A DNA stretch of 64,000 nucleotides from Pseudoips prasinana (Eukaryota > Arthropoda > Insecta > Lepidoptera > Nolidae). This document shows, in pieces, positions 33,511 through 43,306 of this stretch. Every line of letters begins with the position of its first letter. Positions within the stretch are counted from its first letter, which is position 1. The notes beneath the pieces are model-generated. The model was not told the DNA's origin and did not search any database. It saw nothing but the letters and a program-made list of their open reading frames with translations. A program made the position numbers and the translations under genes. Location of the stretch: positions 992,001-1,056,000 of the forward strand of contig OX621237.1 of NCBI GenBank assembly GCA_951640165.1, given 5' to 3'.

Positions 33511-33835
33511 TAATATAGACAGAACCGTTCAGACAATATGTACTACATATTGTCTGAACGGCATATAATATAGCTTAAACTATAAATTTCGATAATTAAA
33601 CCTAAACTATCTCCGTGACAATAACTTAATACAAGCTAGCTAAATATCATTACTATTATATAATAAATTGAATAAAATACGTTTTAACAATCCGTGTATC
33701 TAACTATCTATATATGACTAGAAATAATTATGTATACTTAACTATATTACTACAAACATGTTCTGACTATTTACAAGCGCTTTTTTAAAGTCTACGTGAA
33801 TAAATACCTTTTCTATTTTTTTTCATAAGAGTAAA
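33511..33835 (+). mobile_element. Dispersed element, family F, full-length copy with internal palindrome
   Basis: It runs from TAATATAGACAGAACC to 'TTTAAAGTCTACGTGAATAA' plus a T-rich tail, like the minus-strand copy at 13341-13616. Relative to that copy it has an extra 19 bases after 'GACAATATGTA', which are the reverse complement of the bases immediately before them (33525-33542 versus 33544-33561). Confidence 0.7.
33525..33561. repeat. Perfect palindrome, 18-bp arms, 1-nt loop
   Basis: CCGTTCAGACAATATGTA, a single C, and its exact complement. The paralogous element at 13341-13616 has only the left arm sequence, which shows that the right arm was added by local inverted duplication. Confidence 0.95.
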
Positions 33836-33919
33836 GATTAAACAAAATGTTCTTTGTTTTTAGTACAAATGATCTGCACATTCAATGTGTATTTCAAAAT
33901 ATGGTACATTTTAATATCT

Positions 33920-34137
33920 TGGGACATTATTTACACACGGCCATCTGATCTCAAACTAAGCAGAGCTTGTACTATGTAAACCAGACAACTGATATACTAC
34001 ATATACTTACTATTTTTCTTTTGTTACATACTTATATAGATAATTACACCCAGACTCAGGAAAAACAGACATGTTTATGCACACAAATACCTGTCCTGGG
34101 TGGGAATCGAACCCACGAACTCTGGCGTGAAAGGCAA
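33920..34137 (-). mobile_element. SINE family B, copy 3
   Basis: The antisense copy runs from 'CACACGGCCATCTGATCTCA' through 'TACACCCAGACTCAGG' to the B box region 'GGGAATCGAACCCACGAA' and 'TCTGGCGTGAAAGGCAA' of the head. Nearly complete. Confidence 0.85.
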
Positions 34138-34687
34138 TGTTTTTGTTTTTTGACATGGGTCGATATATTTACTGTTTTAATAAATCTCATTTACTTGGAC
34201 ACTCTATGTCAGTATGTAGGTTTAAGCTGCAAAAATTATAACACAAAACCAATTTGAAGAAAAGTTATATAAAATGCGTAACAATGTTATTCCGCATTTT
34301 GAACTTATAACTTTGCTTCCTGAATTCGTTTAGTAATAGTTCTACACAGCTTGATATTTTTTAATAACATTGAAACACGGAGTTCAAGAGTTTTACACAA
34401 TATCCGCTATCAAGACGCCGGTAGAAGCACAATTTCCATGGAAATAGCTTGCGGCAAACTCAGGAAATTAATTTGGTCACACACCTTTTTCTATTTAAAT
34501 TTATGTACCCGGCTATGCGCATGCTAGTTCAATTATTTTAAAATTATTGCTTCGTTTAAAATTATACAATAAATTAAGTGATTGCTTCTTTGTTTTAATC
34601 ATTACCAAAGCTTCCGAACATTTTTATCAAGGTACTTACTTCCTGAGCTTAAAATTATTTGAGCTTATAATTATACCCGAATATTAG
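34138..34687. other. Gene-free stretch
   Basis: AT-rich. It starts at the point where the RTE frame on its right breaks off; nothing recognised. Confidence 0.35.
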
Positions 34688-35155
34688 TTACTGCTCATTA
34701 CCGAATCGTTTGCCCAGCTTCGCGTTAAAGTCCCCCATGACCACAGTGAAATAGCTGTTAGAGGTATGTATGGCTCTGGAGATGTCCTCATACATAACCT
34801 CGACTGCATCATCGGAGTGTTTCGAAGTGGGTGCGTATACCTGTATAACCTTCAACAAATACCGCTTGGAGATTCTGAGTATAAGGTACGCAACCATCGT
34901 CGACACACTCTCGATTTTCACTAAGTTGTGCACGAGGGACTTGTGGACTATGAACCCGACACCACCTTGGGGTAGTTGGTCACCCTCCCGGTAATAGAGC
35001 AGGTTTCCAGATTTCAGTATTATCGAGTCCTCCCCCTCTCTTCGGAATTCAGATAATCCTACAATATCCCAACGTAACCTGCTCAATTCTTCTTCCAGTT
35101 CTGTTATCTTCTCGTCGGACCGCAGTGTACGTGTGTTATACGTTGCCAGGGCCAA
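34688..35155 (-). pseudogene. RTE endonuclease domain, C-terminally truncated
   Basis: A 155-residue product with the landmarks of an exonuclease/endonuclease/phosphatase-type LINE endonuclease: ATYNTRTL near residues 4-11, DIVGLSEFRR (catalytic glutamate) near 30-39, GGVGFIVHKS near 64-73, QVYAPTS near 105-111, and MGDFNAKLG (catalytic aspartate/asparagine) near 140-148. It stops at FGNEQ, before the SDH block and the RT. The open frame continues upstream of 35155 without a nearby in-frame ATG (the nominal start codon is TTG). In the intact element this domain nicks target DNA to prime reverse transcription. Confidence 0.8.
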
Positions 35156-35471
35156 AGGTCGTCGGTTTTGGTAACACGGAATCTGCCGAGAATAGCAGGG
35201 CTGCCGGGGACTGGAGGGCGCGGATTTGTTGTGTCCATCATTTGGAAGGATATGCCATAATCGCCACGCTTGGCAGGCGGGTTGGCGATCGCAGTAGGAT
35301 AGACATGGTACTCAGGAGAACGCTGCTGCCCGTTCTCTGGTAAATATTCCCTCGGGACGACTTCTACGTCCCCCCACGGGATGAGAGGGGGTGGCGATAT
35401 TCTTTGAGGCCGTCACCACACAGCCGGAACATTAAAAGGCGTTTACCACAAATACAGTAACTAATCATCAT
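34688..35471 (-). mobile_element. RTE-type LINE, 5' portion only
   Basis: On the minus strand this holds the LINE leader (about 35471 down to 35270, including 'CGGGCAGCAGCGTTC' and 'GGCGATTATGGCATATCC'), an ATGATGGACAC that may be the ORF start, and the apurinic-type endonuclease domain (see CDS). The sequence then leaves the LINE. It therefore lacks the RT and 3' end, opposite to normal LINE 5' truncation, which suggests a later deletion or rearrangement. Confidence 0.75.
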
Positions 35472-35526
35472 GATGATGATGATGATGATTAGTTACTGTA
35501 TTTGTGGTAAACGCCTTTTAATGTTC
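35427..35526. repeat. Palindrome, 45-bp perfect arms, 10-nt loop
   Basis: 35427-35471 is the exact complement of 35482-35526; the loop is GATGATGATG. The left arm is the antisense of the extreme 5' leader of the RTE element at 34688-35471. The right arm is an inverted copy of the same 45 bases, abutting unrelated DNA. The centre is a (GAT)n run. Confidence 0.97.
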
Positions 35527-35689
35527 AACTTCTCCCAAAAGATGTAAGTACCACAATAATATTACTTTTTTTGGAAATAATCGGTTATATATGAAAATAT
35601 ATAAGAATATTAACTTTGTTTTTTTTTTAATGAGAGCCTTATTTTTAGGCTCTAATTTAAAAAAATGTATTTGTGTTATAATGACCGCA

Positions 35690-35945
35690 AAACTAAATTT
35701 TGATGTGTAATATCTTTACTCCCAGTTACTGGATATTTTTCTTGTAAGTGATTTTGGAAAAGGGACGGAAATGTGTTACACATACCCAGGGAAGCGCGAT
35801 ACACGAACTATTTGATTTCACCAATAATATGCGCGGTGGCGAAAAACTGGCTGTGGTGGACACATGTCAGATGGTGCCGACCTATTTTGCGTAATGTTGA
35901 TACACGACGTATTGTCCACGTACTGCCGAACAGAAGCCTGCCCAA
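35690..35945 (+). repeat. Dispersed repeat, family N, copy 1
   Basis: Similar to 40315-40530 in the same orientation. Shared blocks are GATGTGTA, 'GGATATTTTTCTTG'/'GGATATTTTCTAAG', 'GTGATTTTGGA', 'GGAAATGTGTTACA'/'AGAAATGTGTTACA', 'GAAGCGCG', 'CACCAAT..GATC/ATGCGC' and 'CC.ATTTTGC.TAA.*TTG'. No coding capacity; the class is unknown. Confidence 0.5.
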
Positions 35946-36145
35946 AGAATCATCTTGTGGATATGCCATAACCGCCACGGTTGGCAGAAAGGTTGGTGAT
36001 TGCAGTAATCTTACTGGTGCTTAGAAAGAAGCTGCTGCCCGTCCTCTGGTAGATATTCTCTGGGGTCGACTTCTACGCCCTCCATGGAATGAGATGGGGT
36101 GATGATATTCTGTAATTTACCGTCATCATCACACAACTTAAATAA
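35946..36145 (-). mobile_element. RTE-type LINE 5' UTR fragment
   Basis: Antisense of the leader: 'GGATATGCCATAACCGCCAC', 'GCTGCTGCCCGTCCTCTGGT', 'GACTTCTACGCCCTCCATGG' and 'TGGGGTGATGATATTCTGTA'. It joins family N on its left. The body of the LINE is absent. Confidence 0.65.
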
Positions 36146-37170
36146 CCATTTAGACAATCATTTCAAGAAATTAGCCAGTTGACTAAACCTTTTCTATCAT
36201 AAAAATATATTGTGAACAACGCGTTTAGGGTGCTAGTGGGGCTGCCCCGTTCCTGTAGTGCGTCGGGTTTATACAAAAATTCGTAAAAGATGCGGTTCTC
36301 TGGGGCATAGGGTGCGGACAGCTACAACAGTATCTTAAACATGATTGCAAATAGGTTGGACTGCACCTAGATAAGCCGTTGTTGTGTGTTGTCGCTTGTT
36401 GCAGGCTAATAATGTATGTTACTAATGTAGCTGTAAGTTCTACTAACCTATGTATATGAGTTATAGTTACTCAAATAAATATATATTCTATTTTATTCTA
36501 TATAATCAAATATAAGTCACTATCTAATATCTCTAACTAGTCTGCTGCTGCCTTTATGAAGTGCTGAAGTAACAAATGACTTTACGTCCATAGTGCTAAT
36601 GGCGCGTTACTGTAAGCTAAAACGATTTAGAAGATCGTTATTTAGAAAAATATATGTGAATTCTATTGCCCTAAACAGCGATCTCTCTCTACGTATATAA
36701 ATCAGATATTAGAAAACAATAAAAAGTAAAATGTCTGGTATTGAGACGCGAGTACCATATCGCGCTCGTAAAGTTCGCTTTATGGCTATATCGGGATCTT
36801 ACGATTTATGACTCACTACATTATTGTAATCTCTTCTTATATACATACACACAAGAGCAGGCCTACACTGCGTTGTTGCGAGTGATAAGGCTTTATATGG
36901 CGGCATTATATTGAGCATTTCGGCGTGATTGGAATTGAAGAAAAGACAAATTTCGTTTTAAATACTAATAGAACTATGTTCCATCGAATACAAACATAGC
37001 CAGTGACGTGGCCAAATCTCTTTGCCTAGGTTACCAGGATATACAGTTGATCTATGAATTTATAAAATTACAAAAAAATATTGATAGACTTCTGGGGGTC
37101 TACCCACTAAATCACCGAACATCGTTTTCGTGAATAGCGTTCAAATAAATAAAGGTTAAAAATGACTTAA
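36146..37170. other. Gene-free stretch with a LINE-like 3' end
   Basis: The beginning (36135-36200) resembles the end of the family F copy at 41669 ('CATTTCAAGAAATTAGCC'). At 36390-36510 a LINE-like 3' UTR ends 'TACTCAAATAAATATATATT'. No gene. Confidence 0.4.
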
Positions 37171-37490
37171 TCAATCGTTAAATCCCGTCTCGCTCGTGAT
37201 GGGATCTTTTTGGGACGACGTAGTCGTTATACCTCTGAGACCGCACTGATGTCGGCCCCTTCCTTTTTCTCTCCATCGTCTAGGAGCTTGAAGTGGCTGT
37301 CTCCAAGCTCCGTAAGTAGCTTGTAACCCGCTGCCTTGACCCGTTCTGTTGAGGCTTTGTCCATCAAGACGTATCGTCGAGTGTACATTGCCTCGACATT
37401 CGCATGTACCACCTTCCATTCCTCGGTGCGGAGGGACGGGTTAATTCTTTGCGTCATTTTCATCAGACGCTCTGAGGGACGCTACTTACG
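37171..37490 (-). pseudogene. Retroelement ORF1-like fragment
   Basis: The minus strand encodes about 78 residues, including TQRINPSLRTEEWKVV, YTRRYVLMDKASTERVKAAG and YKLLTELGDSHFKLLDDGEK. The spacing of 'EW.V', 'L.......L...G..L..ELG...F..L' resembles the ORF1-like (possibly DUF4780-type) domains found in Lepidopteran retroelements. This is a tentative match by memory. No intact start or downstream RT is present. Confidence 0.4.
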
Positions 37491-37639
37491 GTTTTAGACC
37501 TCTATGACATTCTAATTGGTTTTAGTAGGTCTTTGGCGTTAATCACTTTAAGTGCAGTTCCGTCAACCATCTTTCCGTTGACGCACTTAAGCCACTGTAC
37601 TGCCTCGGGTCCGTCACATATAATGTGATAGCCCCAGCA

Positions 37640-37745
37640 ATCATATTTCTCATGGAGAATCGCGGTGCAGGGTCCGGTGTCCGTGTGCAGTGGTTACCAC
37701 TTACCATCAGGTGGGCCGCTAGCTCGACTGCCTACAAAAGCATTA
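37640..37745 (+). mobile_element. Retroelement 3' end
   Basis: 'CGGTGCAGGGTCCGGTGTCC', 'GTGCAGTGGTTACCACTTAC' and 'CATCAGGTGGGCCGCTAGCT' followed by an A-rich end. This 'ACCACTTACCATCAGGTGG' block is the typical 3' end of several Lepidopteran LINEs and their SINE partners. Confidence 0.6.
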
Positions 37746-37749
37746 AAAA

Positions 37750-37897
37750 AATAATGTGCCTATGATACTGCGATCGCCAACCCGTCTGCAAAGCGGGGTG
37801 ATTATGGAATATCCCTCCAGATGATGGACACAAATCCACTGAGGAAATTTTTGGGAGAGGCATTTGTTCAGAAGTGGACTTCATTCCGCTGACATGA
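37750..37897 (+). mobile_element. RTE-derived short element, copy 3
   Basis: RTE leader block ('TACTGCGATCGCCAACCCGT', 'GTGATTATGGAATATCCCTC', 'ATGATGGACACAAATCCACT') joined directly to the LINE 3' end ('GAGGAAATTTTTGGGAGAGG', 'CATTTGTTCAGAAGTGGACT', 'CGCTGACATGAT'). Same junction as copies 1 and 2. A perfect-loop hairpin begins 13 bases beyond its end. Confidence 0.8.
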
Positions 37898-37909
37898 TAG
37901 TAGACCAGG

Positions 37910-37973
37910 GCAAACATCTTTATTATTTGTTTACGCTATATCATTAGCGTAAACAAATAATAAGGATGTTTGC
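37910..37973. repeat. Hairpin, 29-bp arms (one mismatch), 6-nt loop
   Basis: GCAAACATCTTTATTATTTG.. at 37910-37938 pairs with 37945-37973. It lies immediately after the 3' end of the RTE-derived element. Confidence 0.95.
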
Positions 37974-38842
37974 TCCGATCTAATAATGAATCAAATAATT
38001 TAGAAGATAAATAAATTTACCTAACTAAACCTTACCCTGCACCATTACCGCTTAACTTCATTACCTGAAATATTAAAAAGATTTTAAGTAGTATCTTCTC
38101 ATTTAATTTAATGACAAACATTAACCAAAAAAGCTATTTACAATCATAAACTGAGTTCTAACATAGCTGTCAATTGGCTAATGACTAGTTCTCCAGATTT
38201 ACGTTAAAGTAAATCTCTCACCTCATTGTATTACAGTACAAGATTCTCTGCCGTTTTGCAAGCGCGCCATATTGTCATAATTAAGTGAGCACATACATAG
38301 TACATTAATTTGCACAGCTACACCATGAAAATTGCGTCGGTCCGCACAAACATCAGTTTGGGCGTTCATGGCACTCATTAAGCAGCCAATTAAACCGTTC
38401 AGCTCACATTGTGAGTGCACCAACTTTCAGCAGTATTTCAGCAAACTTGTTGACGTCTCCTATCAAGTGAGACATCAGTTTGGAACTCGCTATAGTTTTC
38501 CGGTCGGTTGGTAAAGGGAGTCGACATAGGAATGGGGGCGGGAAGGTGAAGGGGAGGCGAAGACAAGGAAACTTGCCAGGCGATAAATAGTAGCAAGTTT
38601 GTGCTGACAGGCGACACGAAATATTGTGAAAGGTGCGCTCTGCTCTGTCTGTCGTGTACTTTTATGTTTGATTCCAATCTGACTGCAGATATTTGCTGAG
38701 TTCTGCATAATGTTTATGGAAATATCAATGTTTACTTGCTTTTTAAAGCGAAACTAGAACAAAATATAATAATTGCACACTACTACTTATGTATGGTATA
38801 GATAGTGGTTAGAGTCAAAGCAAAGCATTTGAAATTAATGTT
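37974..38842. other. Gene-free stretch
   Basis: Mixed composition at 38300-38680 with overlapping short frames on both strands (up to 79 codons) but no recognisable product. Confidence 0.35.
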
Positions 38843-39050
38843 AGAGTTGTTCAAGCTGCCCAGTAGGCCTCTGACATGGCTTAACGACTGTTGTCTAATG
38901 ACTACAACCGGGACCGACAGAAAGCACGGAGACGCTCAGAAATTAAACCACTTTGGTAGTCAACCATCCATGGACTGACCGCGAGCCGAGTTGCTTAACC
39001 CCGCCGACGACTTACAGACAGGTGAGCGCAGTGAGCGTGAGTGATGAGCG
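38843..39050 (-). mobile_element. 5S-rRNA-like SINE, family C, copy 2
   Basis: The antisense copy runs from 'AGAGTTGTTCAAGCTGCC' to the 5S-like head ('GACTGACCGCGAGCCGAGTT', 'GCTTAACCCCGCC'). It is incomplete at the body end. Confidence 0.7.
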
Positions 39051-40314
39051 TGTGCAATGTTCTTTGGGAAATATATATTTATGGGTTGACCAAACCTAAA
39101 AAAACTTAAGTCCGAGTGATAGTTATCTTTATATTTATGTTCTTATGTATTATGTAATAGTTTTATGTATATACACTTCAGTGATATGTGTGTATGAGCG
39201 AAATCGAACCTAAAAGACTCTATTTGGCACAATGAGTCTAATTGAACGAAGAGTCAGTTTTAATTTTTCGGACTGAAATGAAAAAGGTCAAAATATTAAT
39301 TGTTAAACAATTTAACTTATAATTTTATTTGGTGAATGGAAGAGTAAAGTGTTCATTATTTCTGTTTATACTCTGCAAATGTTCCGGTGGAGAAAATTAA
39401 GTGCGCAGTTAGAAGGAAGTGCAACTACTTCGCTCTGGCCGCAATACAAAGTTATTTCTCTTCTACTTTCCACTGCGTTCTCCCATATTGAAATGATAAT
39501 AACGCAAATTAATTGTCCCACTTTTCCGTTTGCTTTAGTTTAAAAAGTTGGAACTCGTTAAAGTTTGTATCTTAGTGAAAATAAAGAACTAGTTGTAAGT
39601 ACTTGTGAAAGTATTATTGTTATTAGTTCAATTGTTCTAGGAAATTAAATGAAATAACAAGGTACTTTTCGCCGTTATCGCTAAGAATTTCCTTATTTAT
39701 TGTAATAAACATTTTATGATTTATGCGCCGTATAATAACATTCTACATTTAGTTTTCACGTTACTTGGAACATAGGGCAATTATGATAAAAATAATATTT
39801 TATGATATGAGAATTTCTTTTTTGTACCCAGCTAAGGTTCTACGTACGTTGTTTGTCAAGCATAGGACCTCGCAGATGATAACCGGTTAAGTTCATCAAA
39901 AAGCTCGATAATCTGTAAAACCCACAAATATTTTTAAAATTTTAAATGGAAGTTTATTTTATCTGTTTATATATAAAAAAATCAAAAATTATGTATGTTA
40001 GTTTTTAAAATAACAACTTTCAACTATAATGCTTTATGTGACGTTGGCCAAAATGCATCGCAACGGCGACCTCAATCGCATATAAATATTCTTCTATGAA
40101 ATGTGTATCCTAGTAGTCGAAACTGCAGTTGCAGTGTAGCGTGATATATAACTATAATAATAAACTATGAACGGTCTCGTGTTAAAACTCGGCCGTATTC
40201 ATAAAAATATAACTGCCTCCTTTTATTCCGAAGGCATACAGTTTTAAATTAGACTTGGAATACTTTTATGTGCCGCAGAACGTCTATTCATCCTACGACA
40301 GTTTTAAAGATACT
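39051..40314. other. Gene-free stretch
   Basis: AT-rich. Bases 39961-39990 resemble a Helitron 5' end (TCTGTTTATATATAAAAAAA) but no 3' CTAG was found. Nothing else recognised. Confidence 0.35.
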
Positions 40315-40530
40315 TTTAGATTCATTTTTGATGTGTATTTCCTCTCGATTGTTGGATATTTTCTAAGGTAGTGATTTTGGAGAAGGGGCAGAAATGTGTT
40401 ACAGGAAACCGGAGAAGCGCGCTTGCGCACGGTATTACACCAATGATCGCACAAGATGGCTGTGAGAAGTACCAACCCATTTTGCATAAGATTGGTACCA
40501 CGACCTGTTGTCGGCCGACATAGTGTAAGC
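40315..40530 (+). repeat. Dispersed repeat, family N, copy 2
   Basis: Parallel to 35690-35945 (see there). A Helitron follows 26 bp downstream. Confidence 0.5.
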
Positions 40531-40556
40531 GATGCTATATTCGACCAATCACAATA

Positions 40557-40733
40557 TCTTACTAATATTATTAAGACGAAAGTTTGTGAGTGTGTGTGTT
40601 TGTTACTTCTTCACGTCTAAACGGCTGGAGCGATTACAATAATTATTGCTATAGAGTTAGCTGACACCCTGGATTAACACATGGGCTATAATTTATAAAG
40701 TTTAATGCGGGTAAAATCGCGGGACACAGCTAG
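40557..40733 (+). mobile_element. Non-autonomous Helitron, 177 bp
   Basis: It begins TCTTACTAATATTATTAAGA and ends 'CGCGGGACACAGCTAG'. It is flanked by A on the left and T on the right, the expected Helitron target, with no target-site duplication. Internal 'AACGGCTGGAGCGATT' is typical of the Lepidopteran family. No coding capacity. Confidence 0.85.
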
Positions 40734-41668
40734 TTATAAATAAATTGGCTTCATACACATTTAATCTCAATTTTATTCTACGGAATCATGACATATCAGA
40801 TGTAACATATCATATGCACCTAGTGCAAGACCAGCTCATTTTTTAAATGCAAAGGCATCATATACAGACGGTATTTTATCTTTAATGCCTGCTAACAGTT
40901 TGATAGCTACTGAAATTTCAAGTATCCGTCTTGTTAGTGAAAATAAATTTTGAGAAATTTTGTAGTGCGGGCGTGACCATATCAGTAGAGTTATAAAGAG
41001 GTTGTCAAAATTGAAGTATTTCCTTCGTCATGACACGTAATCTATATGTGTACGTATGTTTTCATTTTATACATGTTTTGATGATAAGTAGATTGTGAAC
41101 CTTAAATTAATTTTAATATTTTTGTCACCTTGAAGCTGATGGATGTTATCAACAACTAAAATAAAAGCTCTATTTCTCTTATTTTAGATATTTATAGCCG
41201 AATGGATCACCTCTGAAACAACGTTCTCAGTATGTGCGTTCTATTGATCGTTTATGCTCTCTGCAGTAGTGTTGTAGTGTTTGCAAATAGACAGTGTCAG
41301 GCGTGTGTTAATTACTGTAAAAGGTCCTCTTGTGTGGAGTTAGGCTTTAGGTCTATCTGTTTTCATTATGCCATGACAATAAGTCTGGCTCAAGAATGAA
41401 CTGAAAACGTTTCTGCTTAGTTATTTGTATTTGTCGATGTATTTGTTTGGTAGATAGACAATACAGACGTTAACAGACTATTCAGAACAACTGGCTAAAA
41501 CAAGTAAAGCCATCAATACTGCGCCTGATCTTGCTATTGCCAACCCATTCCATAATATTGCCATCCCATTCTATTGAAATCCTATTGCTTTATGGAAATG
41601 AGGGAATTACTAACAACTACTTATTAACCTAACGAAGCAGTCCGTCATATTAATATTGCATTCTTACT
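40734..41668. other. Gene-free stretch
   Basis: AT-rich; no gene or repeat recognised. Confidence 0.35.
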
Positions 41669-41960
41669 TCAATATAGACAGACCATTCAGACAAGACAGA
41701 TATAGATAGATACAGAATAACAGTCAACCCCAAGATAAGTATTGATTGAACTTACTGGGGTTTACTCATATAAGAATAAGATACAAATTAAGAGCTAATA
41801 AATTAAAAAAATAATTGTAAAAATTTAATTAAAACATGTAGTAAAATATATCTAGAACTATAAATATGCAACATAACTTAAATAACTATTTTGACAATAA
41901 CTTCAAGAAATTACCCATTTAACAAAACCGTGACTATATTAGGCGTTCATGTGTTTATAA
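41669..41960 (+). mobile_element. Family F relative, diverged
   Basis: It starts 'CAATATAGACAGACCATTCA' like the full-length family F copies and contains 'TTTTGACAATAACTTCAAGA', but lacks the family's 3' block. This suggests a subfamily or a recombinant. Confidence 0.45.
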
Positions 41961-42494
41961 ATTTGTATTATTGACTGACACATAAAAATATATGGAATTT
42001 ATATAGATATTTATAGAATTAGATATATAGAAACAAGTGGATTTTAACCGCTCAAAATTTGTGTCTATGCAGTTTTAATTGCGAGATTCTTCTGACTCAT
42101 CAGAAGACCGTAAGACTCATCTTACGGTTCCAACTACCAAATCGCAAGCTAAACCGACGTCCTTATCAGTGTCAACTCGGTTTAAGGGCGTATCAGTGTA
42201 ACTTTACAACTCAATCCCATTAGAAGGCGCGGTCGTAACGAACAAACAAAAATTACAACTTGGTTATGGTGCCCGACGAAAGTTCTTATCTGTTTAATTC
42301 TTTTAATTGTGATTTAGGGTTGTTTTCACTTTAACAATCTCTTTGTTTGGACACGCGACCGGTACGAGTTACGGTGACTTGAGATTTGTTAAACGGATAA
42401 ACGTTATGACAAATGAATTTGCTCTTGCTAATTACTACGTAATTTTTTAAGTTCTTGATTTGACTCACTAGCGCGACATCACGCAATTTTTTGC
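41961..42494. other. Gene-free stretch with two small stem-loops
   Basis: At 42090-42130 there are two adjacent stem-loops with the loop-like string GACTCATC in each (TTCTGA/TCAGAA and ACCGTAAG/CTTACGGT). No gene. Confidence 0.4.
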
Positions 42495-42565
42495 TCTACC
42501 ATATCAGCAGAAAAACAAACAGCCCACCTGATGGTAAGCTATTACTATTCGGTTTGCCATACACG
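42495..42565 (-). mobile_element. Retroelement 3' UTR scrap
   Basis: Antisense of the 'CACTTACCATCAGGTGG' 3' UTR block (here 'CCCACCTGATGGTAAGCTAT') with 'GGTTTGCCATACACG'. Too short to assign to one LINE. Confidence 0.5.
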
Positions 42566-42988
42566 GGGCATCACTTATTCTGACCACTCACCGATAAGCT
42601 CTGTGTAGACCTTCCCCAGAACCACAAAATTTACTAAATGTTTCTATTACCTTGGAGAAATCACTTTTAGGTAGTGGTATTTCTCCAGTCAGTACGGCTG
42701 GCAAGGCAAAAGAACACTACGCTCTACGCTGTTTGGCAATAGTTAGAATGGCAGGCCTCTCACTACAGTCAATGGCCAATAACAATTTTACTTTGATCGC
42801 TGTCACTCCATTCTGGGAGTTTATGGTTACGAAGGAGACAGCGGAATGGTAGTGAGAGCTTACGACCACCCACCCAACTCACTCCAGCCCATCAAAAATA
42901 TTTTTATGATGATCGACGGAGCCCATATAGGTACGAATGGACCAATACCTCTTTAGAGCAGCAGTAAATGATATGAATATTTAATTCA
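42566..42988. other. Gene-free stretch
   Basis: A 66-codon plus frame at 42652-42852 lies in slightly GC-richer DNA. It has no recognisable domain and is not called a gene. Confidence 0.3.
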
Positions 42989-43306
42989 CTAGCTGTGCCC
43001 CGCGGTTTCACCCGCGTTCAATTTTATAAATTATCACAGTGATAGCGTGATTATATGTAGCCTATATGTTGACCCTACCTCTCAGTAATATTCATGCAAA
43101 ATTTGAAGTAAATCCATGCAGTACTTTTGGCGTTAAGCCCGGACATACATACAGACAAACAGACAAAAATTTTAAAAATTATATTTTTGGCTTCGATATC
43201 GATGACAGATCACGCCCCAAGTATCCTTTTTAAATAATTTTCTTAAATATTCAATGTACAGTTTTGACTTACCTACGATTTTATTATACGATTATGTAGG
43301 TATAGA
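42989..43306 (-). mobile_element. Non-autonomous Helitron, 318 bp
   Basis: The minus-strand start TCTATACCTACATAATCGTA at 43306 is preceded by A, and the end 'GAAACCGCGGGGCACAGCTAG' (given in part) at 42989 is followed by T. Both flanks fit Helitron insertion between A and T. The interior matches the split copy at 19208-20090, making this a good reference for dating that insertion. Confidence 0.88.

Noticed and set aside
39961..40140. Helitron-like 5' start TCTGTTTATATATAAAA
   Set aside because: No 3' CTAG partner or terminal hairpin within a plausible distance.
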